The notes beneath the pieces are model-generated. The model searched no databases and had not been told where the DNA came from. It saw nothing but the letters and a program-made list of their open reading frames with translations. This document shows positions 14,109-22,287 of a stretch of 64,000 nucleotides of DNA, in pieces. Each line of letters opens with the position of its first letter. The stretch's first letter is position 1. The position numbers and the translations under genes are program-made. The stretch is from Peterkaempfera sp044755465 (lineage in GTDB: Bacteria; Actinomycetota; Actinomycetes; Streptomycetales; Streptomycetaceae), in assembly GCF_044755465.1 (NCBI RefSeq), contig NZ_JBIVRB010000001.1:558001-622000 (forward strand), written 5' to 3'.

Positions 14109-15584
14109 GTGGCCGAGGACGACAAGACTCCCGCGCGCGAGGTCATCGCGGACTACGCGCAAGCGCACTTCCGGTACTTCCGCACCGCCGACGGGACCGT
14201 GTACGCCCAGAAGACCGGCCACCCCGTGGCCCGTCCGATCCGCTCCCAGGGCACGACGGGCAGCCACCGCCAGGAACTCATGGTCGGCCTGTACCGGGAC
14301 GGGATCGGCGTGTTCAACGGGACCGCCCTCAAGGAGGCCCTGGACCTGATCGAAGCGCTCGCCCTGTCCGAGGACGTGCAGCCCGTCCACATCCGCGTCG
14401 CCCCCGGATTCGACGGGGCGACCTGGCTCGACCTGGGCCGCGCCGACGGCCTGTCCGTCCGCATCCACCCCACCGCCTGGGACATCGCCGTCCCCGACCC
14501 GCGTGAGGTCTGCTGGCGGCGCACCCAGCTCACCGGCGAACTCCCTGTGCCCGCCAAGGACACCGACGGCAAGGGCATCGACCTCCTGCTACGCCTGTGC
14601 AACTTCACCGACGCCCAGACCGAATGCCTCGCCATCGCCTGGCTGATCGGCTGCCTCGGGCCGTCCGTGCCCGTCCCCGCCCCGTTCCTCACCGGCCCGC
14701 AGGGCGCGGGCAAGTCCACCGGCGGCCGGATGCTCGTCAGGATCATCGAAGGCATGAGCGGTGACCTGCGCCGGGCACCGAAAGACGAGGAGAACCTGAT
14801 CGCGGCGGTCGCGGCCGGATGGGTCACCGCCCTGGACAACCTCTCCCACATGACCCCCGACCTCTCCGACGCCATGTGCTGCATCGTCACCGGGGCCGAG
14901 AGCGTCAAGCGAGCCCTGTTCACCGACGGGGACGTGCACCGCGCCAGCTACCGCCGGCCCCTGCTCCTGACCGGCATCGACGTCGGCGTCATCCGCCCCG
15001 ACCTCGCTGAACGGCTCCTACCGCTGCGCCTGGAGCGGCCCCGCGTCAGGCGCACCGAGGCGGAGCTGTGGGCGGAGTACGCGGAGGTGCTGCCCGCCGT
15101 CCTCGGGTCGTTGCTCGACCTCGCGGTCAAGGTCCGCGCGGCCGAGGCGGAGACCCCGACCGACCTGCGGATGGCGGACTTCGCCCACCTGTGCGCGCAG
15201 CTCGACGCCGCGACCGGCCTCGGGGCGCTCGCCGCCTACCGGGCCAGCCTGGACGACCTCAACGACGACGTGATCGAAGGCGACCTCCTCGCGCAGACCG
15301 TCCTCAAGCACGCCGACACCATCGCCCCGGGCACGGCGCAGCGCATGACCTCCACCGAGTGGCTGCACCGCCTCAGCCGCCTCTACGGCAGCGACGAACT
15401 GCGCCCCCTGCCCAAGGGCTGGCCGACCACCGGGAAAGTCCTCTCCGACCGCCTCAAGCGCCTCCAACCGACCCTCGCCGCCCGCCAGGTCCTCATCGAC
15501 ACCGGCCGCACGAGCGAAGGCCGCTACCTCGAAATGGCCCGCCCGACCACCAAGCCCCCGCACGAACAGCATCAGACGCTCTGA
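14109..15584 (+). CDS. Replication-associated P-loop ATPase (D5/virulence-E-like helicase)
   Basis: A 491-residue protein from GTG 14109. The P-loop GPQGAGKSTGG is near residue 200, Walker B-like VTALDNLSHM near 240, and ESVKRALFTDGDVHRASYRRPLLLTGID with an arginine-finger-like segment follows, as in phage/plasmid SF3-like helicases paired with PrimPol. The N-terminal 170 residues (RYFRTADGTVYAQKTGHPVA, DGATWLDLGRADG) resemble the substrate-facing domain of such proteins in Streptomyces elements. It likely unwinds origin DNA for the PrimPol. A strong hairpin follows the stop. Confidence 0.78.
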   Translation: MAEDDKTPAREVIADYAQAHFRYFRTADGTVYAQKTGHPVARPIRSQGTTGSHRQELMVGLYRDGIGVFNGTALKEALDLIEALALSEDVQPVHIRVAPGFDGATWLDLGRADGLSVRIHPTAWDIAVPDPREVCWRRTQLTGELPVPAKDTDGKGIDLLLRLCNFTDAQTECLAIAWLIGCLGPSVPVPAPFLTGPQGAGKSTGGRMLVRIIEGMSGDLRRAPKDEENLIAAVAAGWVTALDNLSHMTPDLSDAMCCIVTGAESVKRALFTDGDVHRASYRRPLLLTGIDVGVIRPDLAERLLPLRLERPRVRRTEAELWAEYAEVLPAVLGSLLDLAVKVRAAEAETPTDLRMADFAHLCAQLDAATGLGALAAYRASLDDLNDDVIEGDLLAQTVLKHADTIAPGTAQRMTSTEWLHRLSRLYGSDELRPLPKGWPTTGKVLSDRLKRLQPTLAARQVLIDTGRTSEGRYLEMARPTTKPPHEQHQTL

Positions 15585-15607
15585 CCCGCGCCAACGTCGC
15601 CCGGACA

Positions 15608-15645
15608 AGCAAGAAGAGCACCCGGTGGCTGGTGCTCTTCTTGCT
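15608..15645 (+). terminator. Hairpin after the replication genes
   Basis: A 15-bp perfect stem (AGCAAGAAGAGCACC with GGTGCTCTTCTTGCT) and an 8-base loop, 24 bp after the ATPase stop. A likely terminator separating the replication genes from the repeat array. Confidence 0.7.
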
Positions 15646-15751
15646 GGTCGGCGGAGCGCCCCAGGCGCGCCACGCAGCGGCTCCTTCTTCACGCTCCGAG
15701 GGGCACCAACCACTACAGACACCCCCTCCTTTGTCCTAAGAGGGAAGACGC

Positions 15752-15958
15752 TGCGTCATGTACGTCATGCAGCCCGGGGAAACGGCCCCTGGCCTGCATC
15801 GACAGCCATGACGCAGAAGACGGCCGCTGCGTCATCCTGCGTCATCTGCGTCATGCGATGACGCAGCCCATGACGTACCCATGACGCAGCCCCCGACCGC
15901 CATGTCATGCAAAGCCCCAGGTCACAGACCCGCATGACGCTGATGACGCAATGACGCA
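15752..15958. repeat. TGCGTCAT/ATGACGCA repeat array, candidate replication origin
   Basis: Within 207 bp there are nine exact copies of TGCGTCAT or its complement (15752, 15808, 15828, 15838, 15847, 15858, 15881, 15943, 15951) and three one-mismatch copies (15761, 15870, 15934). Two face each other as TGCGTCAT-GCG-ATGACGCA at 15847-15865. The array lies between the replication genes and xis/int, with no gene in 15585-16040. This density and mixed orientation are typical of iterons bound by a replication initiator; regulation of xis/int is the alternative. Confidence 0.7.
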
Positions 15959-16040
15959 GAAATCCGAACCTCGGACAGCGCACCGCGAAAAGCCCCTCGA
16001 ACTCTCGGAGCCCGTTCCCCTTTGCCAAGGAGTAGCCGCA

Positions 16041-16274
16041 GTGACCGTCACCGCTCCCGGGGGCCACCCTGACCACGACCTCACCCTCGTCGCCCTCACC
16101 GTCGAAGAGGCCGCCCGCCGACTCAGCATCGGCCGCACCACCATGTACGCCCTGATCCGCGACGGCGAGATCGAGACCATCCCGATTGGCCGGGCCCGGC
16201 GCGTGCCGGCCGAGGCCGTTGTCGAGTTCACCCGCAGCCGCATGCAGAAGAACACCACCCCCATCGCAGCGTGA
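16041..16274 (+). CDS. xis: Excisionase (MerR-like helix-turn-helix)
   Basis: A 77-residue protein with the HTH_17/Xis signature LTVEEAARRLSIGRTTMYALIRDGEIETIPIGRARRVPAEAVVEF. It would bend att DNA and bias the integrase toward excision. GTG 16041 is chosen for its AAGGAG site 8 bp upstream; the frame is open from an ATG at 15951, but that would start inside the repeat array and lacks a site. It lies 6 bp before the integrase gene, the usual xis-int pair. Confidence 0.85.
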   Translation: MTVTAPGGHPDHDLTLVALTVEEAARRLSIGRTTMYALIRDGEIETIPIGRARRVPAEAVVEFTRSRMQKNTTPIAA

Positions 16275-16280
16275 GGAGAA

Positions 16281-17546
16281 ATGTCTGTGGCCAAGCGCTC
16301 CAAGCGTCCTGACGGTACGTCGTCCGTCTATTTCGGCAGTGACGGCTACTGGCACGGTCGTGTCACCGTTGGAGTCCGCGACGATGGCAGGCCCGACCGT
16401 CGCCACGTGATGAGCAAGGCCGGCGAGGCCGAAGTCATCCGCAAGGTCCGCGAGTTGGAGAAGCAGCGCGACGCAGGGAAGGTCCGCAAGCCCGGGAAGC
16501 CTTGGACGTTGAAGGCGTGGCTGCTGCACTGGGTCGAGGAGATCGCCAAGCCGTCCGTGCGGGACACCACGTACAGCGGCTATGAGGTAGCTGTTCGGGT
16601 CCACCTGATCCCCGGCGTCGGCGCGCACCGACTCGACAAGCTGGAGCCGGAGCACTTGGAGCGCTTCTATACGAAGATGCGGTCCAAGGGCAGCAAGCCG
16701 GCCACGGTCCACCAGGTCCACCGCACGGTCCACACCGCGCTGAACCACGCACTCCGGCGCGGTCACGTGACTCGGAACGTGGCGTCCCTCGCCGTGCCGC
16801 CCCGGATCGAGGAAGAGGAGGTCGAGCCGTACGACATTGAGGAGGTGCAGCGCCTGCTAGCCGAGGCCACCAAGTTGCCCAACAGCACCCGGTGGTCCAT
16901 CGCCCTCGCGCTGGGCCTCCGGCAGGGGGAGGCATTGGGTCTGCGCTGGATGGACGTGGACCTCAAGACCGGGACCTTGCGGGTGCGGAAGAACCGGCTC
17001 CGGCCGAAGTACAAGCACGGTTGCGGGGGCGACTGCGGCCGGAAGCCGGGCTACTGCAAGCAGCGGCTGCGGAGGAACGAGGACACCGCGAACACCAAGT
17101 CGAAGGCCGGTCGCCGGGTCATCGGCCTGCCGGACGAACTGATCCGGCTGCTGGAGCTGCACCGGGAGGAGCAGGAGCGCGACCGCCGCCGGGCCGGGCA
17201 GGAGTGGAACGACAGCGGGTACGTCTTCACCTCCCCCTTTGGGCGGCCGTTGGTGCCGAGCACTGACTACGACACGTGGAAGCGGCTGCTCGCCGACGCC
17301 AAGGTGCGGGATGGTCGGCTGCACGACGCCCGGCACACCGCCGCCACGGTGCTGCTGATCCTCGGTGTCCCGGAGCGCGTGGTCATGCAGATCATGGGGT
17401 GGTCGTCCACGGCCATGGCCGCGCGCTACCAGCACGTGACGGGTGGCATCCTCAAGGACGTCGCCAAGCGCGTGGGCGGGCTCATCTGGCAGGTGGCCAA
17501 GGGCGCGGACGGCAGCGACCCGGAGGCTCCTGAACAGGAGCATTGA
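16281..17546 (+). CDS. int: Tyrosine recombinase integrase
   Basis: A 421-residue protein. Residues 70-165 form the SAM-like core-binding domain (TLKAWLLHWVEEIAKPSVRDTTYSGYEVAVRVHLIPGVG). The catalytic domain shows Arg214 (LGLRQGEALGL), a Lys near 273, His348 and Arg351 (LHDARHTAA), Trp374 and nucleophile Tyr383 (ARYQHV). A Cys-containing insert (CGGDCGRKPGYC, 248-259) interrupts the catalytic domain and may bind zinc. It integrates the element at the tRNA-Ser 3' end, which begins 80 bp downstream. ATG 16281 has a GAGGAGA site. Confidence 0.95.
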   Translation: MSVAKRSKRPDGTSSVYFGSDGYWHGRVTVGVRDDGRPDRRHVMSKAGEAEVIRKVRELEKQRDAGKVRKPGKPWTLKAWLLHWVEEIAKPSVRDTTYSGYEVAVRVHLIPGVGAHRLDKLEPEHLERFYTKMRSKGSKPATVHQVHRTVHTALNHALRRGHVTRNVASLAVPPRIEEEEVEPYDIEEVQRLLAEATKLPNSTRWSIALALGLRQGEALGLRWMDVDLKTGTLRVRKNRLRPKYKHGCGGDCGRKPGYCKQRLRRNEDTANTKSKAGRRVIGLPDELIRLLELHREEQERDRRRAGQEWNDSGYVFTSPFGRPLVPSTDYDTWKRLLADAKVRDGRLHDARHTAATVLLILGVPERVVMQIMGWSSTAMAARYQHVTGGILKDVAKRVGGLIWQVAKGADGSDPEAPEQEH

Positions 17547-17575
17547 GACTACAGATGAGACTGCGAACGACGAAG

Positions 17576-17602
17576 GCCCCGACCGCTGAGCGGTCGGGGC
17601 CT
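17576..17602. terminator. Bidirectional hairpin between int and tRNA-Ser
   Basis: GGCCCCGACCGC pairs perfectly with GCGGTCGGGGCC around TGA. T-rich TTTCGTTT follows on the plus strand and AAGGCC/A-rich sequence precedes it. It can end int transcription and, on the other strand, tRNA-Ser transcription. Confidence 0.8.
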
Positions 17603-17626
17603 TTCGTTTGCCCAGGTGGGCGGGTG

Positions 17627-17711
17627 CGGAGGATACGAGATTCGAACTCGTGAGGGGTTGCCCCCAACACGCTTTCCAAGCGTGCGCCCTAGGCCTCTAG
17701 GCGAATCCTCC
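17627..17711 (-). tRNA. tRNA-Ser(GGA), AICE attachment site
   Basis: On the minus strand an 85-base cloverleaf: acceptor stem GGAGGAT with ATCCTCC, discriminator G, anticodon arm CACGC-TTGGAAA-GCGTG (anticodon GGA), a long variable arm typical of serine tRNAs, and a TTCGAATC T-loop. CCA is not encoded. The integrase gene abuts its 3' side, so the 3' half of this tRNA is within attR and is restored by the element after integration. Confidence 0.95.
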
Positions 17712-17796
17712 GTGGGAGAGCTTACTAGATGCCGGAGGGTGCTCGTGCACGGCTGGGGGTGGTGGGGGGTGGGGCTGGGATCCGCTACTCTTGGTG

Positions 17797-17888
17797 CCAG
17801 CCCCTCGTGCGGCGTCATCTCGCTGAACCCCCCCAGGGCCGGAAGGCAGCAAGGGTAGGTGAGCTCTGGCGGGTGCACGGGGGGTCCT
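17797..17888 (+). ncRNA. ffs: SRP RNA (4.5S type)
   Basis: The universally conserved apical hairpin GGCCGGAAGGCAGCAAGGGT is present at 17838-17857. The 5' segment CCCCTCGTGC (17801) pairs with GCACGGGGGG (17875) to close a long rod. A TACTCT -10 box lies at 17786-17791, about 6 bp before the start. It is the RNA of the signal recognition particle. Ends are approximate. Its position before dnaX is common in actinobacteria. Confidence 0.93.
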
Positions 17889-17938
17889 GTCGTCTCCGGG
17901 TACGCCGGTTGTCGGTCCGTCCCTATATCGTCGGTGGC

Positions 17939-20068
17939 GTGTCTCTCGCCCTGTACCGCCGCTACCGCCCCGAGACCTTCGCGGAGGTCATCGGTCAGGA
18001 GCATGTGACCGGTCCGCTCCAGCAGGCTCTCCGCAACAACCGGGTCAACCACGCCTACCTCTTCAGCGGCCCGCGCGGCTGCGGTAAGACGACCAGCGCG
18101 CGCATCCTGGCCCGCTGTCTCAACTGCGAGCAGGGGCCCACGCCCACCCCGTGCGGGGTGTGCCAGTCCTGTACGGACCTGGCGCGGGGCGGCCCCGGTT
18201 CCATCGACGTGATCGAGATCGACGCCGCCTCGCACGGTGGTGTGGACGACGCTCGTGAGCTGCGCGAACGGGCGTTCTTCGCCCCGGTGCACAGCCGGTA
18301 CAAGATCTTCATCCTGGACGAGGCCCACATGGTCACCTCGGCCGGCTTCAACGCGCTGCTGAAGGTGGTCGAGGAGCCGCCGGAGCATCTGAAGTTCATC
18401 TTCGCCACCACCGAGCCGGAGAAGGTGATCGGGACCATCCGGTCCCGTACCCACCACTATCCGTTCCGCCTGGTGCCGCCCGGCACGCTGCGCGACTACC
18501 TGGCCGAGGTCTGCGGTCGGGAGTCCATCGAGGTCGAGGAGAGCGTCTTCCCGCTGGTCGTCAGGGCCGGCGCGGGGTCGGTCCGCGACTCGATGTCGGT
18601 GATGGACCAGCTGCTGGCCGGGGCCGGCGAGCAGGGTGTGACGTACGGCATGGCCACCGCGCTGCTCGGGTACACCGACGCCACGCTGCTGGACGAGGTG
18701 ATCGACGCCTTTGCCGCGCACGACGGCGCGACCGTCTTCCAGGTGGTGGACCGGGTGGTCGAGGGCGGCCACGATCCCCGGCGGTTCGTCGCCGACCTGC
18801 TGGAGCGGCTGCGCGACCTGGTGATCCTCGCCGCCGTGCCGGACGCGGGGGAGAAGGGACTGATCGACGCCCCGGCCGACCGGGTGGATGTCATGCGGGA
18901 GCAGGCCGCCGCGTTCGGCGCGGCCGAGCTCAGCCGTGCCGCCGACCTGGTCAACACCGGGTTGACGGAGATGCGGGGCAATGCCGCGCCCCGGCTGCAG
19001 CTGGAGCTGATCTGCGCCCGGGTGATGCTGCCCGGCGCGTACGACGACGAGGTGTCCCTCCAGGCTCGGCTGGACAAGCTGGAGCGGCGCGCCGCACTGG
19101 GCGGATTCGCGGCCGGGGCGACGCCGCCGCTGGCCGCGCCGTTCCCGCCGGCCCCGGCCCAGGCCGCTCCCGTACCGGCCGCCCCACCGCAGGCCGCAGC
19201 GCCCGCGCCCGCCACACCCCCCGCACCCGCGCCCACCCCGGCCGCAGCTCCCGCCGCCGCGCCCGGGGCCTGGCCGGTCCCGCGCAGCTTCACGCCGGGC
19301 GGCGGCACCCCGGCGCCCGCGCCGGCTCCGACCCAGACCGCCGCCCAGACCCCCGCCGCCCAGACCCCCGCCGCCCCCGCCCAGCAGGCGCCGCCGCCCG
19401 CCGCGCCCACCATGCCGCCGCCCGCCGCCCAGCCCACGGCCGCCACCCAGCAGGGAGCGGCCCAGATCCGCCAGCTGTGGCCGCAGATCCTGGAGGCGGT
19501 GAAGAGCAAGCGCCGCTTCACCTGGATCCTGCTGAGCCAGAACGGCCAGGTGGCGGGCTTCGACGGCAGCGTGCTCCAGGTCTCCTTCGTCAACCCCGGC
19601 GCCCGCGACAGCTTCGTCAACAGCAAGAGCGACGACATCCTCCGCCAGGTCATCGCCGAGACCCTTCGCGCGGACTGGCGCATCGAGTGCATCGTGGATC
19701 CGTCCGGCGGCACCGCACCGCCACCCGCCCCCGGCGGTGGCAACGGCGGCAACGGCGGTAACGGCGGTGGCTGGGGCGGCAACGGCGGCTTCGACGCCCC
19801 GCGGCCCCCCGCACCCGTCCCGGCCGCCGGGCCGACCCCGCCCCCGTCCGCCCCGGACCCCACCCCGCAGGCAGCGCCGCAGCCCCTCGCACCCGCCCCG
19901 ACCAGGGCCGCCCCGCCGTCGGCCGCACCGCCCCCACCCGGCCCGCCGGAGGACGATGACATCCCGGAGGAGGACATCCCCGATCCCCAGGTGGAGGCGT
20001 TCTCCGGCCAGGACCTCATCGTCCGCGAGCTGGGCGCCACCATCCTGGAGGAGATCCGCCACCAGTGA
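17939..20068 (+). CDS. dnaX: DNA polymerase III subunit gamma/tau
   Basis: A 709-residue protein. SLALYRRYRPETFAEVIGQEHV opens the clamp-loader AAA+ domain; GPRGCGKTTSARILAR is the P-loop, CNCEQGPTPTPCGVCQSC the zinc module, DEAHMV Walker B, and NALLKVVEEPPEH and ATTEPEKV the sensor regions. Domain III follows to about residue 380. A long Ala/Pro linker (about 390-500), the tau-like domain near 505-580, and Gly/Asn-rich and Pro-rich stretches complete it. GTG 17939 is chosen; a TATCGT hexamer 7 bp upstream suggests leaderless transcription. Confidence 0.97.
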   Translation: MSLALYRRYRPETFAEVIGQEHVTGPLQQALRNNRVNHAYLFSGPRGCGKTTSARILARCLNCEQGPTPTPCGVCQSCTDLARGGPGSIDVIEIDAASHGGVDDARELRERAFFAPVHSRYKIFILDEAHMVTSAGFNALLKVVEEPPEHLKFIFATTEPEKVIGTIRSRTHHYPFRLVPPGTLRDYLAEVCGRESIEVEESVFPLVVRAGAGSVRDSMSVMDQLLAGAGEQGVTYGMATALLGYTDATLLDEVIDAFAAHDGATVFQVVDRVVEGGHDPRRFVADLLERLRDLVILAAVPDAGEKGLIDAPADRVDVMREQAAAFGAAELSRAADLVNTGLTEMRGNAAPRLQLELICARVMLPGAYDDEVSLQARLDKLERRAALGGFAAGATPPLAAPFPPAPAQAAPVPAAPPQAAAPAPATPPAPAPTPAAAPAAAPGAWPVPRSFTPGGGTPAPAPAPTQTAAQTPAAQTPAAPAQQAPPPAAPTMPPPAAQPTAATQQGAAQIRQLWPQILEAVKSKRRFTWILLSQNGQVAGFDGSVLQVSFVNPGARDSFVNSKSDDILRQVIAETLRADWRIECIVDPSGGTAPPPAPGGGNGGNGGNGGGWGGNGGFDAPRPPAPVPAAGPTPPPSAPDPTPQAAPQPLAPAPTRAAPPSAAPPPPGPPEDDDIPEEDIPDPQVEAFSGQDLIVRELGATILEEIRHQ

Positions 20069-20208
20069 GCAGCACCCGGGCCGCCGGCCGGTCGGGCGCC
20101 CCAGAACCCGGTGGCCGACCCAACCCGGAGGCCGCCCCCCGGACGGCCGGGCGAGCACGTAGGCTCGACGTGTCGTACGACGCAGTCGTTCTCAGGCAGG
20201 AGTGAGCC

Positions 20209-20556
20209 GTGTTCCCCGGTGGTGGCCAGCCCAATATGCAGCAGCTGCTCAAGCAGGCGCAGAAGATGCAGGAGGAGCTCGCCCAGGCCCAGCAGGAGCT
20301 GGCCGAGGCGAAGGTGAGCGGTACGGCCGGCGGCGGCCTGGTGGAGGCGACGGTGACCGGCGCCGGTGAGCTGGTGGCGCTGACCATCGCCCCGGCCGCC
20401 GTGGACCCGGAGGACACCGAGACGCTGGCCGACCTGGTGCTGGCGGCGGTGCGGGACGCGACGGCCGCCGCGCAGAAGATGCAGTCGGACCGGCTCGGCC
20501 CGCTGGCCCAGGGCCTGGGCGGCGGCGGCAGCGGTATCCCCGGTCTGCCGTTCTGA
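20209..20556 (+). CDS. YbaB/EbfC nucleoid-associated protein
   Basis: A 115-residue protein from GTG 20209. MQQLLKQAQKMQEELAQAQQELAEAKVSG is the family's N-terminal helix, followed by the beta region GGGLVEATVTGAGELVALTIAPAAVDPEDTETLADLVLAAVRDA. Dimeric DNA-binding proteins of this family coat the nucleoid and are almost always encoded between dnaX and recR, as here. The tail is Gly-rich. Confidence 0.95.
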   Translation: MFPGGGQPNMQQLLKQAQKMQEELAQAQQELAEAKVSGTAGGGLVEATVTGAGELVALTIAPAAVDPEDTETLADLVLAAVRDATAAAQKMQSDRLGPLAQGLGGGGSGIPGLPF

Positions 20557-20688
20557 CCAGTCGTGCCGACCCTGTCATTCTGAGGAGAGGCACAGGATTC
20601 TCGGGCGTCGGACGGGTGTGTCCGGCGCCCGACTCGTTGGATGATGGCCACCTCCGCCGCCGGCGGCGGCTCACGGAAGGCATGACGC

Positions 20689-21288
20689 GTGTACGAAGGC
20701 GTGGTTCAGGACCTGATCGACGAACTGGGCAGGCTGCCCGGCGTCGGGCCCAAGAGCGCGCAGCGGATCGCCTTCCACATCCTGCAGGCGGACCCGGTGG
20801 ATGTGCGGCGGCTGGCCCACGCGCTCCAGCAGGTCAAGGAGAAGGTGCGGTTCTGCACCGTCTGCGGCAATGTGGCGGAGTCCGAGCAGTGCCGTGTCTG
20901 CAGCGATCCGCGCCGCGACCCGGCGCTGATCTGCGTGGTCGAGGAGCCCAAGGACGTGGTCGCGGTCGAGCGCACCCGCGAGTTCCGCGGCCGCTACCAC
21001 GTGCTCGGCGGCGCGATCAGCCCGATCGAGGGCGTCGGCCCCGACGATCTGCGCATCCGCGAGCTGCTGGCCCGGCTCGCGGACGGCACCGTGACCGAGC
21101 TGATCCTGGCCACCGACCCCAACCTGGAGGGGGAGGCCACCGCCACCTACCTGGCCCGGCTGTGCAAGCCGATGGGCCTGAAGGTGACCCGCCTGGCCAG
21201 CGGGCTGCCGGTGGGCGGAGACCTGGAGTACGCCGACGAGGTCACCCTCGGCCGGGCCTTCGAAGGGAGACGACTGCTCGATGTCTGA
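20689..21288 (+). CDS. recR: Recombination protein RecR
   Basis: A 199-residue protein of standard length from GTG 20689. The N-terminal helix-hairpin-helix is LGRLPGVGPKSAQRIAFHIL; the zinc finger is CTVCGNVAESEQCRVC; the Toprim domain shows CVVEEPKDVVAVERT and ILATDPNLEGEATATYLA. It works with RecO and RecF to load RecA at gaps. Its end overlaps the next gene's start by 8 bp. Confidence 0.97.
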   Translation: MYEGVVQDLIDELGRLPGVGPKSAQRIAFHILQADPVDVRRLAHALQQVKEKVRFCTVCGNVAESEQCRVCSDPRRDPALICVVEEPKDVVAVERTREFRGRYHVLGGAISPIEGVGPDDLRIRELLARLADGTVTELILATDPNLEGEATATYLARLCKPMGLKVTRLASGLPVGGDLEYADEVTLGRAFEGRRLLDV

Positions 21289-22117
21289 CGCCGTACACAC
21301 CCCGGAACACTCTCCGGAAACCGCCTCGGAACGCTCCCTGAAGCACTCCTCGAAGCACTCGCCGGAGCACTCGCCGCGGACCGCCGCCGGGCGCTCCCCG
21401 GGACACCCCTCGAAGGACACCTTGGAACACACCGTGGGAATCACCGGAGACCAGACGCTGGAGCACACCTCTGGGCACGCCCCGGAGGCGGAGCCGGACG
21501 AGTTCGCGGTGCAGATCGCAGACTCGATCAACAGCTTTGTGCTGGCCGTGCACGAGGTCGCCAAGGGCGACGAGCCCGGCAGCGTGGTCTCGCTGCTCCT
21601 GCTGGAGGTCTCGCAGCTGCTGCTGGCCGGCGGCCGGCTGGGCGCGATCGAGGACGTGCTGCCGGACGACCGGTTCGAGCCGGACACCGGCCCGGAGCCG
21701 GACGGCGACGAGCTGCGCGAGCTGCTCGCCGAGCTGCTGGCGCCGATCGACGTGTACCACGAGGTATTCGACCCGTACGGACCGCCGGAGAAGCCCGCCA
21801 CCTTCCGGATCTCCGACGACCTGGCCGGGGTGGTGACCGACCTGCGGCACGGCCTGACCCACTACCGGGAGGGCCGGGTCAGCGAGGCCATGTGGTGGTG
21901 GCAGTTCTCGTACCTGTCCAACTGGGGCTCGACCTGTACGGGCGTGCTGCGCGCCCTGCAGTCGCTGGTGGCCCACGTCCGGCTGGACAGCCCGCTGGGC
22001 GACATCCCGGACGGCACCGACACCGATGACGACGGCCTCACCGACGAGCAGCTGGAGGCGCAGGCCGGCGCGCTGATGGCGGCCGAGCTGGGCCGGCCGG
22101 GCGACGGCTCCCGCTGA
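21281..22117 (+). CDS. DUF5063 domain protein with repetitive N-terminus
   Basis: A 278-residue protein. Residues about 75-245 (FAVQIADSINSFVLAVHEVA, VSLLLLEVSQLLLAGGRL, PIDVYHEVFDPYGPPEKP, MWWWQFSYLSNWGSTCTGVLRAL) match DUF5063, an actinobacterial helical family next to recR. Residues 1-70 are a low-complexity region of repeating HTPEHSPE, KHSSKHSPEHSP and LEHT units. The ATG lies inside the recR end, so the two are coupled. Function unknown; possibly DNA repair linked. Confidence 0.85.
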   Translation: MSDAVHTPEHSPETASERSLKHSSKHSPEHSPRTAAGRSPGHPSKDTLEHTVGITGDQTLEHTSGHAPEAEPDEFAVQIADSINSFVLAVHEVAKGDEPGSVVSLLLLEVSQLLLAGGRLGAIEDVLPDDRFEPDTGPEPDGDELRELLAELLAPIDVYHEVFDPYGPPEKPATFRISDDLAGVVTDLRHGLTHYREGRVSEAMWWWQFSYLSNWGSTCTGVLRALQSLVAHVRLDSPLGDIPDGTDTDDDGLTDEQLEAQAGALMAAELGRPGDGSR

Positions 22118-22287
22118 GCCGGGCCGGTGCGGCGGGCGGGCGGGTCGTGGGGCTGGTCACGGGGGTTTGCGGCGGGTCTCCGGACCGCCCACTGGAACAG
22201 GCGTCTCATCATATGGAATCCAGGTGGTACGGGGGGCTCCGTCGTTAGACTGGGTCGACCGCAAGACACACCGATCGAGGAGCGCAC

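Larger units (their letters stand above)
1..17634. mobile_element. AICE (integrative and conjugative element), left end outside the window
   Basis: The right end is seen directly: excisionase and tyrosine integrase genes stop 80 bp from the 3' end of a tRNA-Ser gene read on the opposite strand, the usual arrangement for elements that integrate into a tRNA 3' end. Inside lie PrimPol and ATPase replication genes, a TraB/FtsK translocase, a DUF2637 spread protein, a GntR regulator and many small coupled genes, which is the known AICE gene set (pSAM2-like plan, PrimPol replication type). No copy of the tRNA 3' end is visible near position 1, so attL must lie upstream. The cargo (glycosyltransferase, GGDEF, DNA methyltransferase, PP-loop protein) is inferred from content. 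Confidence 0.88.

Noticed and set aside
15752..15958. CRISPR array
   Set aside because: Repeats are 8 bp, in both orientations and irregularly spaced; no cas genes in the window.
15951..16040. Upstream extension of the excisionase from ATG 15951
   Set aside because: This start lies in the repeat array and has no ribosome site, whereas GTG 16041 has AAGGAG and gives a normal Xis length.
17549..20158. 869-codon minus-strand frame opposite dnaX
   Set aside because: Covers tRNA-Ser, SRP RNA and dnaX; Gly/Arg-rich noise.
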